Shown one piece after another: positions 20,490 through 30,115 of a stretch of DNA of 64,000 nucleotides (position 1 is the stretch's first letter; the number at the start of each line of letters is the position of its first letter). The stretch lies in NCBI RefSeq assembly GCF_014898055.3, contig NW_023602073.1, positions 20,197,784 through 20,261,783 on the forward strand. The letters are read 5' to 3'. Origin of the DNA: Talpa occidentalis. Its lineage: Eukaryota > Chordata > Mammalia > Eulipotyphla > Talpidae. A program made the position numbers and the translations under genes. The notes beneath the pieces are model-generated. The model was not told where the DNA came from. It saw only the letters and a program-made list of their open reading frames with translations, and did not search any database.

Positions 20490-21069
20490 TGAAATTCCAG
20501 GTAACTGAGTTTAATCATTAAGTCAACTCAACAGAAAAATACTCTGCAGGAACAATGACTGTAATTACAAGTTTTGGTCCCAGGGCACTGACCAAGATCA
20601 CCGAATGCCCACAGCACCAGACACACTGCTTGTGCCAAAGTGACTTCATAGTCTAACCACTAGGGGCCAAGAAGGGTTGAAATGGACTTATTTTCTCTGT
20701 CAAGTTCAGATTTTTCTGAATGTGCATGAACTCAGAGATCAAGACTTTGAGCTAAATGTCAGCTGCCCACACTGACAGCTTCTCCTTCAGTTGTGGGGAG
20801 AAGTTCTTGAATATGCTGTGGTGAGTTTCCTTAGGTTCTCAAAATATAGATTACACAGAATAATGAAGTCACCATAAATTACTGGTTTTGAGTGGGTGAG
20901 AGATGAGCCACTGCTATTTAACCTGTAAAATATGAAATATTTTGCATGAGCTATGTTTATTTAAGCAGAAATTATGATCTGGGAAAGAACATTGTAAAAC
21001 CTTCCTTTCCAGAAACATTTTGTGGAGTGCAGTTCCCACCTCCCTAGCAATGCCTTTCATTACATAACC
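20490..21069. repeat. Duplicated unit segment (block F, copy 2)
   Basis: Close to 49,430-50,020 and more distantly to 16,600-17,200 and 38,640-39,130. It has no SINE or LTR insertion, so it is a useful empty-site reference for those copies. Confidence 0.75.
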
Positions 21070-21900
21070 ATCTTAGAAGTATACAGTGTGAATGTGTGAT
21101 GGGATGACACTCTGATACTCCTTGTATTCACACCATTCTTTGAGTCTTATAATTGCCACTTATAAATGATAGGAGGGGCTTTCACATCAGAAATCACAGA
21201 AATTATTCAAGTAAAGTAGAAGAATTAAAAAATTGGGAATGAATTTGACATTAATGATAGTGAAGTAAGGATAAAAAAGAAACGATAAAGATTAACAGAT
21301 CATGATGACACCATGATTCTTGTCATAAACATTAATTCAGTCTCTGATTTCTTCTAATCATCAGGAAAATTTCTGAAGCAGAGAAAATTTAGAAAAAAAT
21401 TTGGAATGGACATGTTACTAGCCAATTTTTTGATATATAGAGAAAAAGACTTTCAAGGAAAATAACTGGCAAAAATCATTAGATATCACACTTAGTACAT
21501 TGAAAAAGAACTTTTGTTAAGTTTTGAAAACATTATCTACCTAAAGTTTAAACACTAATGTTTAAAAACATGGAAATTCATGAAAAATGTTCATGGAAAA
21601 ATTAGACTTTGAATGCCTCCTTTGATCTTTATTGTATGTAGGACTTTCAGAAAAGAAAAAGTGAAAAATCTTGATTATCTTGTTTAAAGTAAAGGCTTAT
21701 ATAGAAAGGGAAAATTGCCTTGAAATAATACTAAAAATGAACCTTTTCTCCCTCTTCTTTTTATCCCACGTTTTATCCCTTTTTAAAGTTGTGCTCACAG
21801 CATACTAAATACTAGTTAGATATGACTAACCCATAATGTGACAAAATTCTTTTTACACACCCACAAACACACAGATGATTGGGGTTAACATATAAATTAT
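21070..21900. repeat. Duplicated unit segment (block G, copy 2, first part)
   Basis: Best match is 50,030-50,960, including 'gtgaatgtgtgatgg', 'cttataaatgataggagg' and the 'acacccacaaacacac' tract. No gene. Confidence 0.7.
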
Positions 21901-21916
21901 ACATAAATATATATTC

Positions 21917-22225
21917 TTTTTTTTATAGAGGCATGTTTATTTATTTATTTGTTTGTTTGTTTGTTTGTTTGTTTATACATGCACTGGGTACAGTCAGAAG
22001 CGCGGGAGGGTGAGAGAATTCACCAGAGCCAGAGCGGGGAGCAGAGCAGGCAGAAGGACTGAAGTACACTGCTGAGGGGAGCAGCGGGTGGCAGGAGAGG
22101 TCTGCGCGCCATTTGGGACCCTCTTCCCGTGGCCGGGGAGTAGCCGGGGATCGAACCGGCGCCGCAGAGGCCGCGGGCAGCTTCGCAACCCAGCGCTCAA
22201 CCGCTGCGCCACTGGGGAGGCCCCC
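21917..22225 (-). mobile_element. tRNA-derived SINE, antisense (young subtype, TSD-flanked)
   Basis: Flanked by the 16-bp direct repeat ACATAAATATATATTC at 21,901-21,916 and 22,226-22,241. Head with A box ('tggcgcagcggttgagcg' on the minus strand) and B box ('ggttcgatccc'); tail of (TTTG)n/(TTTA)n. The two open frames of 77-100 codons are SINE text. Confidence 0.95.
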
Positions 22226-22241
22226 ACATAAATATATATTC

Positions 22242-23180
22242 ATATGTATGTGATGTTATATTGTTTTTTCAAAAGGCAGAAAAGATATGTAAAGTTTTGA
22301 AGATTAAAACAAAAATTGCATTTAATTTCACTATGTGGCTACCATATAAATCATTAGCAATAGTTGATTTAAATTAATAGAAAGACAAGCCAAAATACTT
22401 CTGGATAAATCACACAATATTTTCATGCATATGGAAAAAATCATTTTTGTTGGTTTCTGTAAGGTAAAGTAAGCAATCTTCTCCCATGTACTTAGGCATA
22501 GAAACTCTTGGAGCCTCCAGAAATCTCAGTTACTAAGTTTCAGTTGCAGGAGACTAGGGGCTCCTCATCAGTATAAAGTCTTTTCTATCAACCTCAGACT
22601 TAAACAAATCCTTGATTAATTTAAATGGTACACTACAGAAGCTAGAAGCATCAATCACCCTCGGTGTTCAGAACATTAATACAGGAACATGATGGATTTC
22701 AGCCTGTAAAACTAAAAAGGAGGATCATTTTCCTGTGGGTCTCAACCATCAAATCAGGCCAACAATACATAAAATAGTTACAAACAGTATCAATCCCTCA
22801 CCATTCAGAATATTAAGGCTGTTATTTTTTTTTGTTTCCTTATATGCTTTATTCTCTGCTTATTCCGTCTTTAGAACATGAAATGTATGTAATATATCCA
22901 AATAGCAATCAGATCCAGTAAAGCATACTTAATACAGTTATATTTTTAGGATTTGTCAATACTTTTGCTGCAGTACTAATTTTAAATGAACATAGTTTTC
23001 TATATAAGAATTATTCAGATGATGATTTAAAATATCATTTAGGTATAAAGTTTTGTTGTTTGGCATACAGACTGTTTCAAAACTTTGGCTAAATAATTTG
23101 CTCTTTTCCACAGAAAATGCACAAATTAGGCCATACTGCTTGCCTGTTTTAAGATTTTTCTTTTTGTATGAAATAAGAAT
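22242..23180. repeat. Duplicated unit segments (block G end and block H)
   Basis: Aligns with 40,260-41,860 and 51,000-51,860 ('gcatttaatttcactatgtgg', 'ttcttggagcctcc', 'caatcaccctcggtgttc', 'atttcaaaactttggctaa'). No open frame of note. Confidence 0.65.
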
Positions 23181-23199
23181 AATATTTAATATTTTTATT

Positions 23200-23466
23200 T
23201 TTTAAAAGATTTTTTTTTTTATTTATACAAGAACTGTGGTACAGGTCAGAGGCACGGGAGGGTGAGAGAATTCACCAGAGACAGAGCGTGGAGCAGAACA
23301 GGCAGATGGATCAAAGACACTGCTGAGGGGAGCAGCTGGCAAGAATGGAGAGGTCTGTCATGTCATGTGGGTATCTCCCTGGCCAGATGGGAATCGAACC
23401 CGCACTGCAGAGGCTGTGACAGCTTCAAAGCACGATGTTCAACCAGCTGTACCACCGGGGAGGCCC
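23200..23466 (-). mobile_element. tRNA-derived SINE, antisense (older subtype, TSD-flanked)
   Basis: Bounded by a 19-bp direct repeat (AATATTTAATATTTTTATT) at 23,181-23,199 and 23,467-23,485. It has the older-subtype tail text 'acaagaactgtggtacagg'. Confidence 0.93.
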
Positions 23467-23644
23467 AATATTTAATATTTTTATTATTAATTTTATTGAC
23501 ATCATTGATTTTGGGTCTACATTTTCATTTTCAGGTGTATGATACCACTAGCTATCTTTATTCGTAATTAACAGTACTTAGTATTTTATTTTTGCTCTTA
23601 ACTAATGTTTCGGGTTCAAACATTAAAATTCATATATTTCTATA
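23467..23644. other. Block I (first part)
   Basis: Shares 'ggtctacattttc' and 'aggtgtatgata' text with 51,900-52,040, interrupted by the two SINEs. This text resembles a very old L1 3' end. Confidence 0.5.
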
Positions 23645-23900
23645 ATATTTTTATTTATTTGTTTATTCAAGCACTGGGTACAGTCAGAAGCGCTGGAGGG
23701 TGAGAGAATTCACCAGAGCCAGAGCGGGGAGCAGAACAGGCAGAAGGACCGAAGTGCACTGCTGAGGGGAGCAGTGGGTGCGGCAGAAGTCTGCGTGCCA
23801 TGTGGGACCCTTGCGGGCAGCCAGGGATTGAACCGGCGCAGCAGAGGCTGTGGGCAGCCTCGAAACAAAGTGCTCAACTGCTGCGCCACCGGGGAGGCCC
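23645..23900 (-). mobile_element. tRNA-derived SINE, antisense (younger subtype)
   Basis: Head at 23,900 ('gggcctccccggtggcgcagc'), tail 'attcaagcactgggtacagtcag' at about 23,663. The two open frames (66-78 codons) are SINE text. Confidence 0.9.
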
Positions 23901-24681
23901 TGCAATTCATATTTATTCAATATTTTATTTAATTAGGTATTAGAGTAGAAATATTTTGCGTGTATATATTAGGTATGTAATTTTCTCAAAAAAAAAAAAA
24001 AAAAAACAAAAACAACACGGTGAAAGGTCTGTTATACATTTCATTTGGGAAATTAACATTTTTCAGATGAGTTTGGAGTTTTATGTGAATTATACTGGTT
24101 ATTTATATATCATAAGCATTGTAAAATTTCTATCAATTTTGTTTCATAATTCCATTCAAAAGAGAAAATACATAAAAATGAGTGATATTTCCCTCATACA
24201 TAAAATAAAAATTAAATAGCAGTTATATAAATCAGTTGTTGATAGAATGGCATATGATTAGGTAGAGTGATTCATGAAAAAGAATAGGAAACTAAGAAAC
24301 GTTTATAAACACATTGTATGGACTGGCAAATAAATCTAAAGGAAAATTGAATATTCTGGCCCTCTATTAGTAAAATTATTTAAAGGTTGTATTAATTTTA
24401 TTATGTATATTATTATTTTTCTTGTCTATGATGAAATGGGCAATACTATTTAAAATCTTGTTTACCCCTGTTTCCATAACTGAGGCAAGTAAATGAAATT
24501 TCTTGACATGATTTTTAGTATCAGAACTACTTCATATTTGCGATGAAGTGTGATTTCTTCAAATGGCTTTTTGCCAAACTTGATTGAGTCCAGGTAGATT
24601 AGTAGGTTAATTAACTTTCAATATTCTTTCACGGGCTCAATTTGTCTTGCAACCAACAATACTGGGAAATTAAGAAGGACT
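23901..24681 (+). repeat. Block I and 5' flank of OR copy 2
   Basis: Aligns with 42,090-43,158, 52,060-52,822 and 59,270-60,199 ('ggtctgttctt', 'ttgggaaattaacattttt', the 'cataaaataaa' tract, and the final leader before the ATG). A poly(A) run lies at 23,988-24,006. At the acceptor-like position this copy reads 'tcttgcaac' where OR copy 4 reads 'tcttgcagt'. Confidence 0.65.
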
Positions 24682-25613
24682 ATGGCTAATCTCACTTTGA
24701 GTGGGTTTTTTCTGATGGGATTTTCAGACAAACCTGAGCAGGAAATCATACTTGCTTCTCTGTTCTTAGTCTTCTATCTGGTGGCATTAACTGGCAATGT
24801 CCTAATTATCACAGCAACTTCCATGGACAATAGTCTCCAGTCACCCATGTATTTCTTCCTGAAACATCTCTCCTTTCTGGATCTGTGCTACATTTCTGTG
24901 ACTGTGCCAAGGTCCATTTATAACACTTTCATCCACAGTGGCTACATTTCCTTCAGGGAATGCATAGTGCAGTGTTTTGCTTTCACTCTCTGTGCAGCTT
25001 TTGAGATGTCCATGCTTACAGTGATGTCCTATGATCGCTACGTGGCCATCTGCCTTCCACTGCGCTACGAAATCATCATGGATGTCCGCACCTGTGTCCA
25101 CGGAGTGATAGGTGTCTGGATCAGTGCGGTTATTACTGGAACCATGCACACAGCTGGAACTTTCTCCATCCATTTCTGTGGTTCCCATATCATTCACCAG
25201 TTCTTCTGTGACATCCCCCAACTCTTGAAACTCTCCTGTTCTAATGAGTACTTCGGCGAGATAGGGGTCAGTGTCTTCTTGTCTCTAATGGCATTTCTTT
25301 GCATTATCTTTATTGGTCTGTCCTACACAAAAATATTCTCTACTGTGCTGAGGATGCCATCTGCTGAGGGCAGAGCTAAGGCTTTTTCTACTTGCCTTCC
25401 CCACCTCGCTGTCGTCATTTTATTCATTTCAACAGGTGTCTTTGAGTATCTCAAGCCATCTTCTGACTCTCCAAGTGCACTGGACACTTTGCTCACTATT
25501 ATGTACACGGTTGTGCCCCAACACTCAACCCAATGATCTATAGCCTGAGAAATCAAGCTATGAAGGCAGCTTTAAGAAAGATTTTCCAAAGAAAACTCTG
25601 CTTTTTTTGTTGA
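24682..25613 (+). pseudogene. Olfactory receptor, OR14-like, with one frameshift in TM7 (copy 2)
   Basis: Class II odorant receptor reading MANLTLSGFFLMGFSDKPEQ at its start. The N-glycosylation site NLT is at residues 3-5, TM1 has TGN, and TM3/inner loop 2 has the intact MSYDRYVAICLPLRYE motif. The three outer-loop-2 cysteines (HFCGS, QFFCD, KLSCS), SY in TM5 and KAFSTCLPHLAVV in TM6 are all present. The frame is open for 284 codons. It then shifts at 25,516-25,519, where four C's stand in place of five in the other copies, giving VPQHSTQ-stop. Past that base the expected NPMIYSLRN and a C-terminal tail to a TGA at 25,611-25,613 are intact, so the unbroken length would be about 310 residues. 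Either a very young pseudogene or a one-base sequencing error. Truncation before NPxxY and helix 8 should abolish signalling if real. Confidence 0.9.
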
Positions 25614-26098
25614 GGCACTTCTGTAAATTCTTGGTTGGGATACAAGTTCAAAATAAATTGGGAAAACTATTGCTTTAAATAAGTCAAAATGAACAAAAAT
25701 TAAATGAATTTATGAAAGAATAAAGACTGAGGACTCAATCTGGGAACAAGCTCCTGATAGTTCTGGAAAAGCTGTCTGAACTTTGATCTAGTCAAGAGGA
25801 GTTTATATGACTTACAAGGGAAATGTTTCAAGATATGATAGCAGCCCATTTTGTGTATTTTTGTGATGTCTTCTGTGCATTGATAATAACCAGAAAAAAT
25901 GCTAAGATTTTCCCTATGGTATATTTCTTATTATGGAAGCTGGGAGTTTTAGCTTTACTGATCTTTAGTTACTGATCTGTCCACAGGCAGTGGGATCTAA
26001 AATGCTTTTTCCCTCAAGAGCATTTTTCCTGGGCTCAGCATCTTCAGTCCAAGGCCCAGCTGCATCTTAGTTCTTGACTTGTGCCCCTAATTTGGGAC
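25614..26098. repeat. 3' flank of OR copy 2 (block A)
   Basis: Aligns with 44,084-44,560, 53,747-54,250 and 61,128-61,930 ('aaattaaatgaatttatgaaag', 'gaggactcaa', 'ggaagctgggagtttag', 'caatttccaaaatgct' type phrases). No gene. Confidence 0.7.
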
Positions 26099-26738
26099 TG
26101 TAACAGTGTGGTCCTCAGGGAAAGGGACGTTCCAGATTGCCTGTTGTAGGGGGGTAGGGGGAGCTGAGCAGGGAGTAGTAGAAGCTGGAGAGAAGACTGA
26201 GAGAAGCAAGGAAAATGGATGGAGAAGGAGACCTAGAAGAGGCACATGGAGCAGAGAGAGACAAAGAAGATGCCCCTGATTCTCAGCCTTGGGATTGTTC
26301 CAGGGATTTGCGGGACATGGAAGGAGACACTTAAAACAGATGTGGTTGAGAGACCTTGGGGAGGTTAACAATGCAGCATTTACCTTGATTATGATTTTGC
26401 TCTTTTCCTTCCTGGCCCTTTCTGCTGCTTTTCTAAGGGTCCCGTTTGAAAGGTGCTTTAGATTTGTGGCTAGCTTTTGGGCCTCAGCAGCCTCATTTTG
26501 GGCCAACCCTATTTGCTGGACATTTACCCACAATAGAATGGGTCACTTGGGTGTTTTGTGTGAAAGCTATTTTACCCATTTTTTTCCTTCTCTTTATTTC
26601 ACACTAATTGTTTTAAAGTTGTTTCCATTAAAGGTCTTACACACTAGAATATGATTTGTTTTGATATGGTGAATGGCAGAACCTATTTAAAGTGGGCATG
26701 TTTGGGAGTTCTAGGATGTCTGTCACCCTGTTCAGTAA
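26099..26738 (+). mobile_element. LTR-like repeat (about 640 bp), same family as 35,288-35,887
   Basis: Starts TGTAACAG and has an ATTAAA signal near 26,629 on the + strand. It matches the copy at 35,288 over its whole length (purine-rich first third, 'gttgagagaccttggggagg', 'cttttccttcctggcc', 'gggccaaccctatttgc'). It interrupts block A, absent from 44.5, 54.25 and 61.95 kb. The end is diverged and placed only by comparison. The 121- and 148-codon open frames here are artefacts of this repeat. No retroviral genes are present. Confidence 0.7.
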
Positions 26739-27619
26739 TAGGATGAGGGAAAAGGGTACCCATTGATGTCAGTTTGGTCAACCAAACATAGCATAATCAG
26801 GCAAAAATAATTTAACAGAGAAATGAGCATAGGGAAAGTTGTCATATGAGAAAGTTGTCAGAGTAGCTATCTAATAAAAGATATTCACAAAATAACTCTG
26901 TAAACACTATTCCTTCAAATGCAATAGATTAAAATCTAACCCCATGAAACTGGGTGTGCAAAATTTCCATAATTTTAAAGAAGTTAACATGATACCTTCA
27001 AGAATCATACGTGCCAGGATGACAGAAAATAATAAGCATGAGATTCTTTTCTCAGTTTGAGTTACACTGGAGTTGGAATATTATGTGATACCCATGAATT
27101 GATGAGAACAACCAGACTCGAGCGCCCATTAACTCTGGCTCCGCTAAGGCTCTATGAACCTCACAGGACTCCTTGAGCAATATACTCAGGTCATTCTGGG
27201 AAAATCTTATACCATATTTTGCATCTAAAAATGCAAAGGCTTAATTGCCATGCATGTGGGAGGAATCTTTAGACAACACAATAATCTGTATATTATTAAA
27301 AGGATGCTATACTAACAGAAATACATATATTTGAAAAATAGGGGAAAAAGTACATAGGAGTATAATGTTCAGTGATTGGAGTATAAAAATCATGGATGGA
27401 CTGATAACATAACACAAGGGAAGACAGAAATAGTGAACTGAAATAAAAGTTTTCAAATGTAAAAATAAGATTTTCCACCAAATGAGCAAATGAAGCAGTG
27501 ACAAAACATCATGAGAAAGTGATTCAATCATAAGTGACAGAAAAGAAGACTCTAACATTGACTTATAAAAGTTCCCAAACATCATTGGATATTTTTCCAT
27601 GCTTTGAAGTCATGTAAAG
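26739..27619. repeat. Duplicated unit segment (block B)
   Basis: Aligns with 44,600-45,470, 54,290-55,300 and 62,000-62,790 ('aagttgtcatat', 'gctctatgaacctcacaggactcc', 'aatctgtatattattaaaagg', 'gagaaagtgattcaatcataa'). No gene. Confidence 0.7.
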
Positions 27620-27630
27620 AGACAACATTT

Positions 27631-27909
27631 AGGGCCTCCCCTGGTGGTGCAGCGGTTGAGCGCTGGGCTGCGAAGCTGCCCGCAGCCTCTGCAGCACCGG
27701 TTCAATCTCCGGCCTCCGGCGAGGGTCCCACATGGTGCGCAGACCTCTCCTGCCGCCCGCTGCTCCCCTTAGCAGTGTACTTCATCAGTCTGCCTGTTCT
27801 GTTCCCCGCTCTAGCTCTGGTGAATTCTCTCACTCTCCCATGCTCTGACTGTACCAGTGCCTGTATAAAATAATAAATAATTTTTTTTTTAAAAGATTAG
27901 TTAAAAAAA
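27631..27909 (+). mobile_element. tRNA-derived SINE, sense (younger subtype, TSD-flanked)
   Basis: Head 'agggcctcccctggtggtgcagc'; A box and B box ('ggttcaatctcc') are present; TAAATAA/T-rich tail. Flanking repeat AGACAACATTT at 27,620-27,630 and AGACAATATTT at 27,910-27,920 (one mismatch). The full-length L1 landed a few bases beyond its tail. Confidence 0.92.
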
Positions 27910-27935
27910 AGACAATATTTAAAAAATTATAAAAA

Positions 27936-28975
27936 GAGGACTAGAAGGGAGGGAAGCGCAGAACCCTGCTCCCTCCCCCGCCCACAGAGGCGGCACTCTC
28001 CGACCAGCAGAGAGGAGGAAAACAACAAACCAAAACAGCCATCAAGAAACAACGACGCAGCAAGCGGGACTGTGAGTGGAAAGGAACTATTGCAGCCACC
28101 ACACCCCGTGAACGGGAGCTGAGGCGAACCCTGCAGGATTCGCCGTGGCGGTGAGCGAACGGCTCTGGGCGCCATTAGAGAAGAACAAAGACCCGGGAGA
28201 TGCGCACACAGCCTGGGCTGCCGGTAAGCTTGAGCGGAAAGCAGCGCACTCGGCGCGCTTGAAAAGCAAGTGCAGACCAGGATCTCAGCTGCCCAGGTCC
28301 CCGCGCCTGCGACCTAGGCTTGCGGGGAGATGACCTAGGCTTGCGGGGAGACGCGCGGAGGTCCTCACTGAGGTGAAGGTTCCTCCCTGAGTAAGCAGGA
28401 ACCAGGCACCCAGGCACGGGAGCGGTGCAAAACCCGCGCCACTGAACTGGGCTACAGCCCGCGTCCTGGAACTGAGGGCTTTGAACTGAGACCCGGGGCA
28501 CGAAAATTCGGGGCGTGGGTTCTCCACGACGGTGGGGCACAAGGCAGACACAGCACCCCAAAGCTGTTGAGGTGTACCCTACCATTCCCGCTCTGTTCCC
28601 TGTCCCACGGGGTGGGGAGGCGAAAAACAGCCCCCCAAGGACAATAGGAGAGATCTCTGGCGCCACCTAGCGACCAGGAAAAAAAGTCACTAACACCCAT
28701 AAAACAGGAAATTTCTTAAGACTGCTTGAAAAGGGCAGAAGGTTTCTGGAGGACCCAGTGGCCAGCCGGGAAGTTATTCCACGCCAGGCCCTTCCGACCA
28801 GCAGTCTGAGCCCACAGAGGGAGCAGGCACCCACGTCGGGGCAGACCGGGTGCGCAGAAGAGTGTGCCTGAAACCGGAGGCGCAGGGACTGCATCCCGCT
28901 TCGCCATTTGAGAACAGGGACATTTCTTCAGTAAAAACTGCCTAAACCAGCAGAAAGCTCCCCCAGAAGACAGAG
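27936..28975 (+). promoter_or_regulatory. L1 5' UTR (internal promoter region)
   Basis: CpG-rich, unlike the surrounding AT-rich DNA. Contains a 21-base tandem duplication ('tgacctaggcttgcgggga' twice, 28,313-28,351). L1 5' UTRs normally hold the internal Pol II promoter and an antisense promoter; activity here is inferred. The numerous 60-163 codon frames on either strand are CpG-rich-region artefacts. Confidence 0.75.
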
Positions 28976-30044
28976 ATGGCTCCTGGAAGAGCCAGAGGGG
29001 AGCGGAGAAGTTCACCCAAGATGTCAGTCAGTCCGAGCAACACAGTGTCCCAACGCATACGACAAATTAGAAAACAGACAGTAGGGAGTAGAAGAACCAC
29101 ACGCAACCTACAAACTCCTCAGGAAAGAAGCACACCACAAAAAGAAAACCACTCCCCAGATTGCAACGACAGCAACTTGGAAGAACTTCTGAGCCTTCCA
29201 GAAAGAGAATTTAAAATTGCCATGATTAAAAAGAGTGATAGATCAGAAGAAGGAAATTGAGTCCCTAAAGAGGGAAAACAATGGTTAGAAGAATGAAATT
29301 GAGTCCCTAAAGAGGGAAGTAAAAGAAATGCAGGAGATCAAAGAATTAATGGAGGAACTAAAGAACTCCGGAAAAGCAAGGAAAGCAGAATAGATGAAAT
29401 GGAAGAACGAATAAGTTCTTGAAGACACAGAAATAAAAAGAACCAAAACAGAAAAGGAAAGAGAAGTACGAAGGAAAAAGAATGAAGAAAGACTTCGGGA
29501 ACTATCTGACTCCATGAGGAAAGGAAATATAAGAGTTATAGGAATTCCAGAAGGAGAGGAGAGAGATGTAGGAACAGAGAAAATATTCCAGGAGATAATT
29601 GAAGAGAACTTCCCAAATGCGAAGAAGGAGCTGAAAATTGATATACAAGAAGCAAGAAGAACACCAAACTTCCACGACGAAAGGAAAAACACAGCAAGAC
29701 ACATAATAGTAAAGCTCCCAAGAATCCAGGACAAGGAAAAAATAATGAAGCTGACAAGAGGGAAGAAACAGATAACATTCAAAGGAAAACCAATCAGGCT
29801 GACATCAGACTTCTCTGAAGAAACACTACGGGCAAGGAGAGAGTGGTGGGACATAGTCAACAGACTCCAAGAAAACAGATGCCAACCAAGAATACTCTAT
29901 CGCGCAAAGCTCTCTTTCCTCCATGAAGAAAGAATATGGACCTTCCCAGACAAAGAGAAACTCTGGAATTTCATTACGAATAAACCCCCACTCCAAAAAA
30001 TACTACAAGGAATCCTAAAGCCAGAACCTCAGAGGGACGAATAA
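28976..30044 (+). pseudogene. L1 ORF1 (RNA-binding ORF1p), frameshifted
   Basis: ORF1p is the L1 RNA chaperone that coats L1 RNA as a trimer. The first 94 codons (MAPGRARGERR..., basic N-terminus, then LSLPEREFKIAMIKK) are open. They are followed by a stop in a stretch where 'gaaattgagtccctaaagag' occurs twice (about 29,255-29,275 and 29,296-29,315). This is probably a local duplication that broke the coiled coil. The RRM and C-terminal domain resume at 29,514-30,044 (RKGNIRVIGIPEGEERD; ARRTPNFHDERKNTARHIIVKLPR; PLQKILQGILKPEPQ). The minus-strand copy at 9.9-11 kb keeps the coiled-coil stretch (NRKEVKEMQEIKELM-like) without this duplication. Confidence 0.9.
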
Positions 30045-30115
30045 CAACGAAAGAAGACCAAAAAAAAAAAAAAGTTATTAAAAGAATAAATAAAATCAAA
30101 GGAAAGACAAACATA

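Noticed and set aside
21917..22225. Possible tRNA gene
   Set aside because: A and B boxes are present, but they belong to the SINE head, with a long non-tRNA body, tail and target duplications; no complete cloverleaf stands alone.
21941..22243. 100-codon minus-strand frame, and similar frames at 23,684, 27,604, 37,548, 39,475, 58,958 and 59,642
   Set aside because: All are translations of the same SINE body ('SAAPVRSP', 'SGEFSHPP' recur); open by composition, not genes.
23988..24006. Poly(A) run as evidence of a processed pseudogene
   Set aside because: No retrocopy body or flanking duplication precedes it; it lies within block I text.
24841..25221. 126-codon minus-strand frame opposite OR copy 2 (and the same in copies 3, 4 and 5)
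   Set aside because: Antisense shadow of the conserved OR coding sequence.
26087..26654. Frames of 148 (minus) and 121 (plus) codons
   Set aside because: Entirely within the LTR-like repeat; the second copy of the repeat at 35,288 does not keep either frame.
27927..29015. Many 60-163 codon frames on both strands
   Set aside because: CpG-rich L1 5' UTR, where stop codons are scarce by composition.
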